Shown in pieces: positions 1 to 9,340 of a stretch of 64,000 nucleotides of DNA. The stretch lies in NCBI RefSeq assembly GCF_005517195.1, contig NZ_CP040244.1, positions 3,118,001-3,182,000 of the forward strand, given 5' to 3'. Every line of letters begins with the position of its first letter. The stretch's first letter is position 1. Position numbers and translations under genes: made by a program. This stretch comes from Streptomyces vilmorinianum (GTDB lineage Bacteria; Actinomycetota; Actinomycetes; Streptomycetales; Streptomycetaceae). Under the pieces are notes generated by a model, which saw only the letters and a program-made list of their open reading frames with translations, made no database searches and had not been told where the DNA came from.

Positions 1-385
1 CATGCTGGTCGCCGTCGCCTGCCTCGGCGTCCTCGACACCGTGGTCCTCGACACCCGGGAACGCGTCCGCGACCTGGGGGTGTTCAAGGCCCTGGGCATG
101 ACCCCGCGCCAGACCGTCGTCCAGGTCCTCACCTCGGTGGCCGCGATCGGCCTGGTGGCCGGGGCGATCGGGGCCCCGCTCGGGGTGGCGCTGCAGCGCA
201 CGGTGATGCCGGCGATGGGCCGCGCGGTCGGCACCACCATCCCGCGGGACCACATCGACGTGTACGGCGCGCCGTTGCTGGCCTGCCTGGCGCTCGCCGG
301 AGTGGCGATCGCGGCCACGGGCGCGGTGTTCCCGGCGCTCTGGGCCGCGCGGACGCCCACGGCACGGGCGCTCAGGGCGGAGTGA
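1..385 (+). CDS. FtsX-like ABC transporter permease, C-terminal fragment
   Basis: This is the last 127 residues of a membrane permease whose beginning lies outside the window. It reads in frame from base 2 and stops at TGA 383-385. It holds the C-terminal FtsX/MacB-type domain: an amphipathic cytoplasmic stretch with the family signature ERVRDLGVFKALGMTPRQ, followed by two hydrophobic membrane segments (about residues 40-60 and 92-115 of the fragment). It ends in the usual Ala-Arg-rich tail (ARTPTARALRAE). Proteins of this kind work with a LolD/MacB-type ATPase in lipoprotein, peptide or lipid export, or in signalling. The partner ATPase is not visible here, so the substrate cannot be inferred. 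Confidence 0.85.
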   Translation, partial: MLVAVACLGVLDTVVLDTRERVRDLGVFKALGMTPRQTVVQVLTSVAAIGLVAGAIGAPLGVALQRTVMPAMGRAVGTTIPRDHIDVYGAPLLACLALAGVAIAATGAVFPALWAARTPTARALRAE

Positions 386-517
386 CGGGGCCTCGGGCAC
401 GGGGCGCGGGTGCGGCGCGTGTGACGTGGTGTGACGTGGCGTGAATTGTGCGCACGGCGGCGGCCTCCCGGGACCTCCGTGGCGCGGGAGCTCGCGGCTG
501 GGTTACGTTGACCGGAC

Positions 518-3500
518 ATGCGGGGGCATGCCGACGGGGGTGTGATGGCGCAGGCTCTGGATCCCGACGTCCATGGCGGACCGCCGCCCGAGGCCGTACG
601 GATCGGCACGTCGAGTTCGTCTCGCGGGGCGGACGTGGTGCTCGCCGCGCTCACCGCCGGCGCGCTCGCGCTCTGCGCCCTCGGGGCCTGGGCGGGGAAC
701 GGCACGCCGATCCGCAGGACCGTGCTCGCCGCCGGCGCGGCCGTGTGGGCGGTCGTGCTGGTACGGCTGCTCGTACGGATCCTGGCGCCGCAGGCCCTCG
801 TCGTCTCGGCCGACGGGCTCGAACTGCGCGGCGGACCACGGCGCGTACGGCTCGCCTGGCAGGACATCGAGGCGCTGTTCCTGTTACCCGAGCCGCACAC
901 ACCGCCATCGGCAGACGATGCGTCCACCCCGTTCCGGGGACGCCTCATGGTGCGGCCCCGCGCGGGCTGCCCCGCCGGGCTCACGCTGCGCGGGTCGCCG
1001 GCGTGGTCTCCGTACGAGGAGGCCGTCGCGCTCGACCTGCGGACCCTGGCGGTGCCCCTGGCGCGCCTCGGTCAGCTCTTCGCGCCGTACGCGGGAGGTC
1101 GTTGGCACGGAACCGACGCCCTGCCCGTCGATCGGGCCGGCGGCGTGACCGTCCGCGGCAGGCTGCTGTCCCGGCGCGCCGCCGCGGTCCTGCGGCTGAG
1201 GCCACTGTTCGTGACGGCCGCCGTCATCGCCTCGGGCGCGGCGGCCGCGGGCCAGGGGATCGGGTTCCCCTCGACGGCCGCCACCGCGGCCGCCGGCTGC
1301 GCCCTCGCCGTGACGGGTACGGGACTGCTGATCCGCCGCCTCAGCCGGACCTGCCGGCTGCGCGTCGACCCGTACGGCGTACGCCTCACGGTCGCCGGGA
1401 CCGAACGAACCCTGCCCTGGGGCCTGCTGGAGGGCGGCCTCGAGACCGGGCCCGCGCTGACCCGGCGCGGCGGAGTCCCGGGCCAGGCGACCGCCGTCCT
1501 CGCGCGGCTCGCGCCGGGCACGGAGCCGCCCGCCCCCCTGCCGTACCGGACCTTCCCCGTGCACGGCGACCAGCGGCTGGTCGAGATCGTGCCGCTGCAC
1601 TCGCCGGGCCTGCTCCACCGGCACGGACTCGACGTGTTCCCCGGACAGTTGGCCGCCGCGCTACGCCGGGCCGGCCCCGACCCGTCGGTCGCCGACAGCG
1701 GCCCGACAGCCGCTCCCGCCTCCGGGGAACCGCTCACGCTGCACGTCTCGCCGACCGCGCCGGGCGCCCACCGGACCATCGCCGCCGCCCTCCGGGCCGA
1801 CACGGGCGGCCGGCCCGTCCGCGTGCTGATCGAACCCGGCCGCTACCCCCAGGCCCTCACCCTCGCCGGCACCGTCGAACTGCGCGCGGCCCAGGGCACG
1901 GACACCGTGGTGATCGAGGTGACCGACGGGGCGGCGGACGCGGCGGCCGTCGACTGCACCGGTCATGTCACCCTCACCGGGCTGCACATCGTCGGCAGGT
2001 CCTCGGCCGCCGTGCGTGTGAGCGGTCTGCTGCGGCTGCGGGACTGCACCGTCGAGGGATGGGGCGACCATGCCGTACACGCCCTTCCTCAGGCCGAGTT
2101 GACGGCCGACGGCTGCCGGATCCGCGTCGGCCGCACCACGCTGACCGGAGCCCGCGCCACGGCGCGCCGCACCGCGTTCCTCGGCGCCAAGGGCGACGCG
2201 GTCACCCTCACCCAGGGAGCCCACGCCGAGCTCGTCGACTGCGAGGTGGCCGACGCCCGGGGCTGCGGCGTCAGCGTGACCGGCTCCACCGCCACCCTCG
2301 AGGACTGCCGGCTGCACGGCACGGGCAGCCACGCCGTGTTCGCGGCCGAGCACGCCGACGTCCGCGTGGCGCGCTGCGCCGTCCGCGACATCCACACCAC
2401 GGCCCTCTCCTTCGTCGACCAGGCCCGCGGTACCGTCGAGGACACCACCGTCTCCGGCGCCAAGCACGGCATGTACATCGCCCGCGGCGCCGACCCGACC
2501 GTGCGCGGGGTCCGGTTCGACCACTGCCGCGTCACCGGCGTGAGCGTGGGGGAGCAGGGGCTCGGACGCCTGGCGGACTGCACACTGGAAGCCGTCGGCG
2601 ACACCGGCATCAGCGTGCTGGACGGCGGCGCGCCCGTCGTGGACGACTGCCGCCTCACGGACGGACGGCTGGGGCTCGTCGTCCACAAGGCGCAGGGCCG
2701 CTTCACCGGGCTGCGGATCAGCGACCACACGTCCAGCGCCGTGCTGATCCGCGACGAGTCGACCGTCGAACTGAGCGACGTACACGTGCGGCAGTGCACC
2801 ACCGGGCTGCTCGCCCGGGGCGAGGCCGTCACCGTCACCCTCGCGGACGCGACCTTCACCGACCTGTCCCACTCCGGTATCGCCCTGGAGGGCAAGGCGC
2901 GGGTCACGGCGGAGCGCTGCACCATCGAGCGGGTCGCCCTGTTCGGCTTCAACTGCCGTGACGAGAGCCACCTTTCGGCGCGCGACTGCGTCGTCACCAC
3001 GCCGGGGGAGGCGGGCCTGCTCACCGTGTCGAGCGCGGACGCGGAGGCCGACGGGCTCACCGTCACCGACTCCGCCGGGTGCGGCGTCCTCGCGAGCGAC
3101 AGCAGCCGGGTGCAGGTGACGCGGGCCGTGCTGCGCGGCGGCGAGAGCGACGGCATCCGCCTCGCCGCCTCCGTCGTCGGCCGCTTCACGGACTGCGAGG
3201 TGACCGGATACGGCGGCGAGGCGATCTCCGGGAACGACCGCGTGCGCCTCGACGACATCCGCACCGGGGCCACCGACGCGGACGTACGCCGGCCCGAGGC
3301 GGGCCCCCTCGCCGCGCTGCACCGCATGATCGGCCTCGACGCGGCCAAGCAGCAGGTCGGCGTGCAGGTCGACCTGATCAGGCTCGCCCGGTGGCGCACG
3401 GAGGCCGGCCTGCCCGCGCCGCCCGTCGCCCACCACCTGGTGTTCTCCGGCCCGCCCGGCACCGGCAAGACCTCCGTCGCACGGCTCTACGGGCAGATCC

Positions 3501-4102
3501 TCGCCGCACTCGGCGCGCTGAAGAAGGGGCACCTCGTCGAGGTCGCCCGCGGCGAACTCGTCGGCGAGTACCTCGGACACACCGCCCAGAAGACCCAGCG
3601 CGTCTTCGAACGGGCCCGCGGCGGCGTCCTGTTCATCGACGAGGCATACAGCCTGGCGCGGAGGTTCGGCGCCGGAGCGGACTTCGGCCAGGAGGCCATC
3701 GACGTCCTCACCAAGCTGATGGAGGACCACCGCGACGACGTCGTGGTGATCGCGGCCGGCTACACCGAGGAGATGCGTACCTTCCTGAACTCCAACCCCG
3801 GGCTGCGCTCACGCTTCTCGCGCACCATCGAGTTCGTCGCGTACGAGCCCGAAGAGCTGACGCGGATGGTCGAACTGCAGGCGCGGACCCTCGAGTACCG
3901 GCTCGAGGCCGGGGTCGCGGAGCAGCTCACCGCACGCTTCGCACGACGCGCACGACGCGGCGAGGCCGCCAACGGACGCGACGCGCGCACCCTGTTCGAG
4001 GGCATGGTCGAGCGCCAGGCCGGGCGCCTCGCCGCACATGAGCGGCCCACACGCGAGGAGTTGACGCTGCTGCTCGCGGACGACATTCCCGGTGAGCAGT
4101 GA
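518..4102 (+). CDS. Membrane-anchored right-handed beta-helix / AAA+ (CbxX-type) ATPase
   Basis: A 1194-residue multidomain protein. Residues 40-95 and 228-275 hold two pairs of hydrophobic segments around PH-like beta-rich stretches, so the N-terminus is probably membrane bound. Residues about 404-905 are a long right-handed parallel beta-helix, seen as 20-25-residue repeats of the type DCxVxGxGxxGVxV. Residues about 930-1194 are an AAA+ module of the CbxX/CfqX (EccA/SpoVK-like) family, with Walker A GPPGTGKT at 978-985, Walker B VLFIDEA near 1037 and an arginine-finger region (NPGLRSRFSR). ATG 518 has no clear ribosome site. ATG 545, preceded by GGGGG, is an equally good start and would remove nine residues. 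The TPR-CHAT gene follows after 64 bp in the same direction, suggesting one operon. Inferred role: a sensor or remodelling ATPase working with the CHAT protein. This is not demonstrated. Confidence 0.82.
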   Translation: MRGHADGGVMAQALDPDVHGGPPPEAVRIGTSSSSRGADVVLAALTAGALALCALGAWAGNGTPIRRTVLAAGAAVWAVVLVRLLVRILAPQALVVSADGLELRGGPRRVRLAWQDIEALFLLPEPHTPPSADDASTPFRGRLMVRPRAGCPAGLTLRGSPAWSPYEEAVALDLRTLAVPLARLGQLFAPYAGGRWHGTDALPVDRAGGVTVRGRLLSRRAAAVLRLRPLFVTAAVIASGAAAAGQGIGFPSTAATAAAGCALAVTGTGLLIRRLSRTCRLRVDPYGVRLTVAGTERTLPWGLLEGGLETGPALTRRGGVPGQATAVLARLAPGTEPPAPLPYRTFPVHGDQRLVEIVPLHSPGLLHRHGLDVFPGQLAAALRRAGPDPSVADSGPTAAPASGEPLTLHVSPTAPGAHRTIAAALRADTGGRPVRVLIEPGRYPQALTLAGTVELRAAQGTDTVVIEVTDGAADAAAVDCTGHVTLTGLHIVGRSSAAVRVSGLLRLRDCTVEGWGDHAVHALPQAELTADGCRIRVGRTTLTGARATARRTAFLGAKGDAVTLTQGAHAELVDCEVADARGCGVSVTGSTATLEDCRLHGTGSHAVFAAEHADVRVARCAVRDIHTTALSFVDQARGTVEDTTVSGAKHGMYIARGADPTVRGVRFDHCRVTGVSVGEQGLGRLADCTLEAVGDTGISVLDGGAPVVDDCRLTDGRLGLVVHKAQGRFTGLRISDHTSSAVLIRDESTVELSDVHVRQCTTGLLARGEAVTVTLADATFTDLSHSGIALEGKARVTAERCTIERVALFGFNCRDESHLSARDCVVTTPGEAGLLTVSSADAEADGLTVTDSAGCGVLASDSSRVQVTRAVLRGGESDGIRLAASVVGRFTDCEVTGYGGEAISGNDRVRLDDIRTGATDADVRRPEAGPLAALHRMIGLDAAKQQVGVQVDLIRLARWRTEAGLPAPPVAHHLVFSGPPGTGKTSVARLYGQILAALGALKKGHLVEVARGELVGEYLGHTAQKTQRVFERARGGVLFIDEAYSLARRFGAGADFGQEAIDVLTKLMEDHRDDVVVIAAGYTEEMRTFLNSNPGLRSRFSRTIEFVAYEPEELTRMVELQARTLEYRLEAGVAEQLTARFARRARRGEAANGRDARTLFEGMVERQAGRLAAHERPTREELTLLLADDIPGEQ

Positions 4103-4166
4103 GAGCGCCGGGTGCAGACGGTGACAGCGGGGCGACACGAGGGGCGAGAGTGAGAGGCGCAGGCGC

Positions 4167-7100
4167 ATGACGGCCGAAGAGACCGCGAACCGCATCCTGG
4201 AGCGGGTCGTGCAGGCGGAGGAGAACCCGGACGCGCTGCGCTGGTTCCTCTCCGAGGAGGCCGCCCGGGTCGCCGACGAGGTGCGCCGCGCCGGGATCCT
4301 CCCGGACGGGAACGTCCTCCTCGTCACGGTCCACGCGATCGGATGGTACGAGTGGTGCCGCTATCTCGCGGGCGACGCGAAGGACTTGGCGGCCCTCGGC
4401 TCGGCCGTGCTGTGCTTCTTCGACGTCCACCGCGCCGGCCCCGAACTCGTACCGCCCGATCTCCGCCCGATCGTCACGATCCTGGCCGGCGAGCCCTCCG
4501 GAGCGGACACCGATCCCGGCCACGCGTACCAGGCGGGCGCCGGCATCCTGATGGTGTACCAACGCGATCGCCATCCCGCCGCGCTGCCCGCGGCCGTCGT
4601 CCTGCTGCGCCACTCCGTCGCGGGCTTCCCCGCCGGCAGCGCCGACCAGGGCACCTGCCTGTCCGACCTCGGCCTCGCCCTGCTCCACGGCGCCCGGGAG
4701 GGCGCGGGCGACGCCGTCCTCACCGAGGCCGTGGAGCTGAGCCGCGCCTCGGTGGCCGCCGTGCCCGGCGACCGCGCCGAACAGGTCCGCCGGCACGGGA
4801 ACCTGGGGCTCGTCCTCACCCACTGGGCGAACGCGATGTCGGACCCGGCCGCCGCGCGGGAGAGCGTGGCCGAGCTGCGCCGCGCGACGGGCAGCAGCGA
4901 ACCGGAGGACCCGCACCACGACCTCTTCCACGCCCAGCTCGGCTCGTCGCTGTTCTCGGCGGCCGTACGGCACGACGACCCCGCCCTGCTGCCCGAGGCC
5001 GTCCGGATCCTGCGCGCGGCCGTGGCGGCCGCCTCCCGGTCCGGGCAGCAGCTCGCCGCGTACCTCTCGGACCTGGGGACGGCGCTCATCGCCCTGGCCC
5101 TGGCACCGGAGTCCGCGCCGCTTCCGGCCGCGTCGGCGGACGACCGTACCGCGCTCTACGACGAAGGAGTCGACACCTGCCGGCGCGCGGCCGACATGGC
5201 GCCCAACCCCTTCGAACGCGCCGCGTACCTGACCAACCTCGCCTTCGTCCTCAACGGCCGCACCCTGCGCACCGGAAGCACCGACGCCCTGGAAGCGGCG
5301 GAGAGCGCCGCGCGCGACGCCGTGGCGGTCGCCCCGCCGGGACATCCCACCCACACCCACGCCCAGTACATCCTGAGCGAGGTCCTGCGCACCCGGTACG
5401 TCACGACAGGCAGCCTCGACCAGTTGGAGGCCGCGATCGAGCACGCCCGGAGCGCGCTGGCGGCCACCGGCCACGACGACCACCAGCGCGTGATCCGTGG
5501 CGCGGACCTCGCCGACCTGCTGCGGATGCACGCCGACGCCGTCGGCGCACCCGACGCGCTCGCCGAGCCCGTCGCCCTGCTGCGCGACCTCGCCGCTCGG
5601 ACGCCGCCGGACTCCCCACGGCGGGCCGGCATCCTGCTCAAGCTGGCCAGAACGCTCGACGCGGTGGGCCACGGGACCGGCGACGCCGCCGCGCAGGCCT
5701 CCGACGAGGCGGTACGGACGTTCCGGGAGTGCCTCACGCTGCGGTCCCCGAGCGAAGGTCACGAGGCCTCGGTGCGCTACGCCCTCGGCATGGCGCTCGC
5801 CCGGCGCGCGGTACGGGCCGAAGCGGACGGCACGGCCACACCCCAAGCGCCCGACGCACCTGACGCGCCCGACACACCTTCCGGCGTACACCACGAACGC
5901 GACGAGGGAATCACCCTGATCCGGCAGGCTCTCGACCTGCTGGACGAGGACGATCCACGGCGCTCGGAGTACCTGTCCGGCTACGGCTGCGTCCATCTGG
6001 AGCGCGCCGCCGCGACCGTCGATCCGGCCGAATACGCCGAGGCCGTACGCCTTCTGAGGCAGTCCGTGGCATCCGCCGCGCACTCCGGCGCACACGACCT
6101 GGCGGTCAGCAGCTCGAACCTCGGCGCCGCCCTGTCCGGCCTCGCCACCCTGACCGCCGACGAGGAGCAGCTCGCCGAAGGGGTACAGGCGCACCGGACC
6201 GCGGTCGCCGCGACCCGACCGGACGACCACTACCGCGCGCACCGCCTCGCCAATCTGGGCGACGCGCTCCAACGGCTCGCGCAGCAGCGCGCCGACGCCG
6301 GCCTGATCGAGGAGGCCGTCGACGTGCTGCGCGAGGCGGCGCGGGCCTCCGGCCCCACCGTGACCGGCACGGCCGACCACCTCACCCGCCTGGGCAACGC
6401 CCTGCGCTCCCTGGCCCGCTTCACCGGGGACGGCACGCCCCTCGAAGAAGCCGTCCACTGGCACCGGGAGGCCGTCGCCGCGGCGCGCGGCACCGACGCG
6501 ACCGTGACCGGCACGCACGGAGCCGGCGAGCAGCGCACCTCCGAGTCGCGCGCCCTGGTCAACCTCGCCAACGTCCTCGTCGACCGCTACCACCGCACCC
6601 ACGACGAATCCCTGCGCGACGAGGCCCTGGACCACTACCGCGCGGCCATGGAGGCCGCCCACGCGCCCGGCGACCGCCACGTCGTTCTCACCAGCTACGG
6701 CTACGCCCTGTGGGGCCGAGCCGCCGACACCGGCGACGACGTCCTCATGGACACCGCGATCGGCGTCCTGCGCGAGGCCGCCGCCACCGTGCCCGCCCGC
6801 CACGCGGGACGCGGGGGCGTGCTCACGAACCTGGGCGCCGCCCTGATGCAGCGCTCCCGCGTCACCGGCGACCGCACCTGGCTCACCGAGGCCGTGACCG
6901 TACTGCGCCGCGCCGTCGACGAGAGCCCGCCGTCCTCCTTCGAACGCGCCGGGCTGCTCTCCAACCTCGCCGAGGCACTGCGCGTCCGGTTCGAGATCAC
7001 GGGCGAGCGGGCCGTCGCCGACGAGGCGGCCGAACTGCTGCGCGAGGCGATCGCGTTCGAGGGCGGCGAGCGCCACGGCAGGGACATGGCCCGAGTCAAC

Positions 7101-9137
7101 CTCGGCGTCCTGCTGCACAGCGTCGCACTGTCCGGCCAGGTGCCGGGCCTGAGCGGGGACGTGGACGCCGGCGCCCTCGTGGAGTCGCGGCGCGTCCTGG
7201 AGGAGGCCGTCGCGAGCCTCGACGAGCACCACCCCCGGCGGACCGTCGCCCTGATGAACCTGGCGGCCATCTGCATGGCCGCCGCGGACCTGATCGACGA
7301 CGCCGGTCCTGCCGTCCGGTCCTCGCTCGACAGGGCGGTGGCCGCCGCCCGGGAGGCACTCGACCGCATCCCCGAAGGCAACCCCGACCAGGCCCACACC
7401 CAGTGGGTCCTGGCCCGGTCCCATGCGGCACGCGCCCTCCTCGGCGAGCCGACCGACCTGGCCGAGGCGACCCGCCTGGCCCGGCAGGCCGCGCACAGCC
7501 GGGTCGCCTCCGTGTCCGTGCGGCTGAACGCCGCCCGGGTCTGGGGTGACGCCGCTGCGGTCGCCGGCCGGGACGACGAGGCCCTCGCCGGCTACACGTA
7601 CGCCGTCGGCCTGCTGCCCCGCCTCGCCCCGCGCAGCCTCGGCCGCGCCGACCAGGAGGCCCGGCTCGGCTTCGGCATGGGCCTCGCCTCCGACGCCGCC
7701 GCGCTCGCGCTGCGTCGGGGCGACCCCGAGGCGGCGCTCACGCTCCTCGAACAGGGGCGTGGCGTGCTGCTCGCCCAGGGCCTCGAGAGCCGGGGCGACC
7801 TCACCCGGCTGCGCGCGGCCGACCCCGCCCTGGCCGCCGAGTTCGAACGGGTACGTGACGCCCTCAGCGCCGGTGCGCCGCGCCCCGCCGCCATCCGTAC
7901 GGACATGGACGCGCCCGGCCCGGCGCAGAGCGAGCACGAGGCCGGGCTGCTCGCCGAGTCCCGGCACGCCCTGGCCCGGACCTGGGACGAGCTCCTCGAC
8001 AGGATCCGCCGACTCCCGGGCCTCGAAGGCTTCCTGAGCGCGCCTCGGGTGTCGGAGCTGCTCACCGCGGCGTCCGCGGGACCGGTCGTCGTGGTCAACG
8101 TCAGCCGGTACCGCTCGGACGCCCTCCTCGTCACCGCCGACGAGGGCATCCAGGTCGTCCCGCTGCCCGCGCTCACACCGGACGAGGCGCTGACCCGCGC
8201 GACGGGGTTCGTCGTCGCCGTCGACGAGGCGTACGGAGAACAGGGCGCCGGGCAGGCCGTCGTCGCGATGCGGACGCTCTCCGACACCCTGGAGTGGCTC
8301 TGGGACTCCGTCGCCGCACCGGTGCTCGACCGGCTGGGACTGCGTACGGTCCCGATCGACGACGAACCGTGGACCCGGCTGTGGTGGTGCCCCACCGGCT
8401 GGCTGTCGTTCCTGCCGCTGCACGCGGCGGGCCGCCCGCACCCCCGCTCCGCCGAGAACGTCATGGACCGCGCCGTCTCCTCGTACACCCCGACGCTGCG
8501 CGCCCTGGTCCGCGCCCGGCAGGCTCCCGCCACCGCCGCGACCCATCCCGCGCCGCTGGTCGTGACCCTCGCCGAGACACCCGGCGCCGCGCCGCTGCCC
8601 GGGGCCTCACGCGAGGCGAAGCTGCTGCGCGAGCTCTTTCCCGCACAGGTCGAACTCGCGGGCGCCGCCGCCACCGTGGACGCGGTCAGGCGTGCGCTTC
8701 CGGCCCATCCGTGGGTCCACTTCAGCTGCCACGGTGTCAGCGATCCGCTCAATCCCTCGGAGAGCGGCCTGATCCTTCACGACGGCCGGCTCACCGCACT
8801 CGACGCCGCCACCCAGCGCCCGAGCGAGGCGGTGCTGGCCGTCCTGTCGGCCTGCTCCACCTCCCAGGGCGGGTTCATGCTGCCCGACGAGTCGGTGCAT
8901 CTCGTCTCCTCGTTCCAACTGGCCGGATACCCCCACGTCATCGGCACGCTGTGGCCCGTGTCCGACAAGGTGGCGACCCGGCTGACGGAGAAGCTGTACG
9001 GGGCTCTGGCGGAGGATCTCGCGCAGGGCAGGGCCATCGCCCCGGCGACGGCCCTGCACCGCCCGGTGCGGGCGCTGCGCCGCCGGCTGGTCAGCGCCCC
9101 GCACCTGTGGGCCGCGCACATCCACACCGGCCCGTGA
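4167..9137 (+). CDS. TPR-repeat protein with C-terminal CHAT caspase-like protease domain
   Basis: A 1656-residue protein. Residues about 100-1250 are degenerate TPR units, seen as recurring LxNLGxAL and EAVxxLRxAV helices with roughly 45-residue spacing. The C-terminal part, from about 1340, is a CHAT domain (caspase HetF associated with TPRs). The expected catalytic His lies in HFSCHG (His1522) and the Cys in VLSACST (Cys1563), with the HVIGTLWPV strand after it, so the protease dyad looks intact. ATG 4167 has GAGAGG about nine bases upstream. CHAT proteases are effectors or processing enzymes in bacterial conflict and programmed-death systems, for example the gasdermin and Craspase systems. 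The target here is unknown. It lies 64 bp behind the beta-helix/AAA+ gene and converges, with 17 bp between, on the acidic small gene at 9155. The long TPR arm probably binds a regulator or substrate. Confidence 0.9.
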   Translation: MTAEETANRILERVVQAEENPDALRWFLSEEAARVADEVRRAGILPDGNVLLVTVHAIGWYEWCRYLAGDAKDLAALGSAVLCFFDVHRAGPELVPPDLRPIVTILAGEPSGADTDPGHAYQAGAGILMVYQRDRHPAALPAAVVLLRHSVAGFPAGSADQGTCLSDLGLALLHGAREGAGDAVLTEAVELSRASVAAVPGDRAEQVRRHGNLGLVLTHWANAMSDPAAARESVAELRRATGSSEPEDPHHDLFHAQLGSSLFSAAVRHDDPALLPEAVRILRAAVAAASRSGQQLAAYLSDLGTALIALALAPESAPLPAASADDRTALYDEGVDTCRRAADMAPNPFERAAYLTNLAFVLNGRTLRTGSTDALEAAESAARDAVAVAPPGHPTHTHAQYILSEVLRTRYVTTGSLDQLEAAIEHARSALAATGHDDHQRVIRGADLADLLRMHADAVGAPDALAEPVALLRDLAARTPPDSPRRAGILLKLARTLDAVGHGTGDAAAQASDEAVRTFRECLTLRSPSEGHEASVRYALGMALARRAVRAEADGTATPQAPDAPDAPDTPSGVHHERDEGITLIRQALDLLDEDDPRRSEYLSGYGCVHLERAAATVDPAEYAEAVRLLRQSVASAAHSGAHDLAVSSSNLGAALSGLATLTADEEQLAEGVQAHRTAVAATRPDDHYRAHRLANLGDALQRLAQQRADAGLIEEAVDVLREAARASGPTVTGTADHLTRLGNALRSLARFTGDGTPLEEAVHWHREAVAAARGTDATVTGTHGAGEQRTSESRALVNLANVLVDRYHRTHDESLRDEALDHYRAAMEAAHAPGDRHVVLTSYGYALWGRAADTGDDVLMDTAIGVLREAAATVPARHAGRGGVLTNLGAALMQRSRVTGDRTWLTEAVTVLRRAVDESPPSSFERAGLLSNLAEALRVRFEITGERAVADEAAELLREAIAFEGGERHGRDMARVNLGVLLHSVALSGQVPGLSGDVDAGALVESRRVLEEAVASLDEHHPRRTVALMNLAAICMAAADLIDDAGPAVRSSLDRAVAAAREALDRIPEGNPDQAHTQWVLARSHAARALLGEPTDLAEATRLARQAAHSRVASVSVRLNAARVWGDAAAVAGRDDEALAGYTYAVGLLPRLAPRSLGRADQEARLGFGMGLASDAAALALRRGDPEAALTLLEQGRGVLLAQGLESRGDLTRLRAADPALAAEFERVRDALSAGAPRPAAIRTDMDAPGPAQSEHEAGLLAESRHALARTWDELLDRIRRLPGLEGFLSAPRVSELLTAASAGPVVVVNVSRYRSDALLVTADEGIQVVPLPALTPDEALTRATGFVVAVDEAYGEQGAGQAVVAMRTLSDTLEWLWDSVAAPVLDRLGLRTVPIDDEPWTRLWWCPTGWLSFLPLHAAGRPHPRSAENVMDRAVSSYTPTLRALVRARQAPATAATHPAPLVVTLAETPGAAPLPGASREAKLLRELFPAQVELAGAAATVDAVRRALPAHPWVHFSCHGVSDPLNPSESGLILHDGRLTALDAATQRPSEAVLAVLSACSTSQGGFMLPDESVHLVSSFQLAGYPHVIGTLWPVSDKVATRLTEKLYGALAEDLAQGRAIAPATALHRPVRALRRRLVSAPHLWAAHIHTGP

Positions 9138-9154
9138 GAGGGAGCCCCCGGCGC

Positions 9155-9340
9155 TCAGGCGGAGGAGGGCGGGGCGTCGCCCATCGCGGTGCCCGACGGC
9201 GCCTGCGGCACGTCGTCCGGCTCGGCCGCGTCATCCGTCGGCCGGTACGTCCGGAGATCGGAGAACTCGGAGATCAAGTTGTCCAGGTCGTCCAGGTCCG
9301 CGAACTCGTCCTCATCCGACGGCTTGTGAGGCTGTGTCAT
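9155..9340 (-). CDS. Small acidic protein of unknown function
   Basis: A 61-residue, strongly acidic protein (motif SDEDEFADLDDLDNLISEF) with a proline/alanine-rich tail and no membrane segment or cysteine. Its ATG at 9340 lies inside the 3' end of the upstream DUF6338 gene (29-bp overlap in another frame), so the two are probably translationally coupled. I do not recognise a family. The position beside a CHAT protease gene, and the disordered, acidic, short-helix composition, would fit a regulatory peptide, inhibitor or protease substrate. That is only inference. The reading frame is short, but it sits in the normal place for a gene, and its codon use is typical of the window. Confidence 0.6.
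   Translation of the reverse strand: MTQPHKPSDEDEFADLDDLDNLISEFSDLRTYRPTDDAAEPDDVPQAPSGTAMGDAPPSSA

Noticed and set aside
448..2961. Long Arg-rich open frame on the plus strand overlapping the beta-helix/AAA+ gene
   Set aside because: No domain or motif, extreme Arg/Gly/Pro content typical of a shifted frame in high-GC DNA, and the other frame encodes a clear protein.
3927..8546. 1539-residue open frame antisense to the CHAT gene
   Set aside because: Low-complexity Gly/Ala/Arg sequence with no motif; a by-product of codon bias on the CHAT strand.
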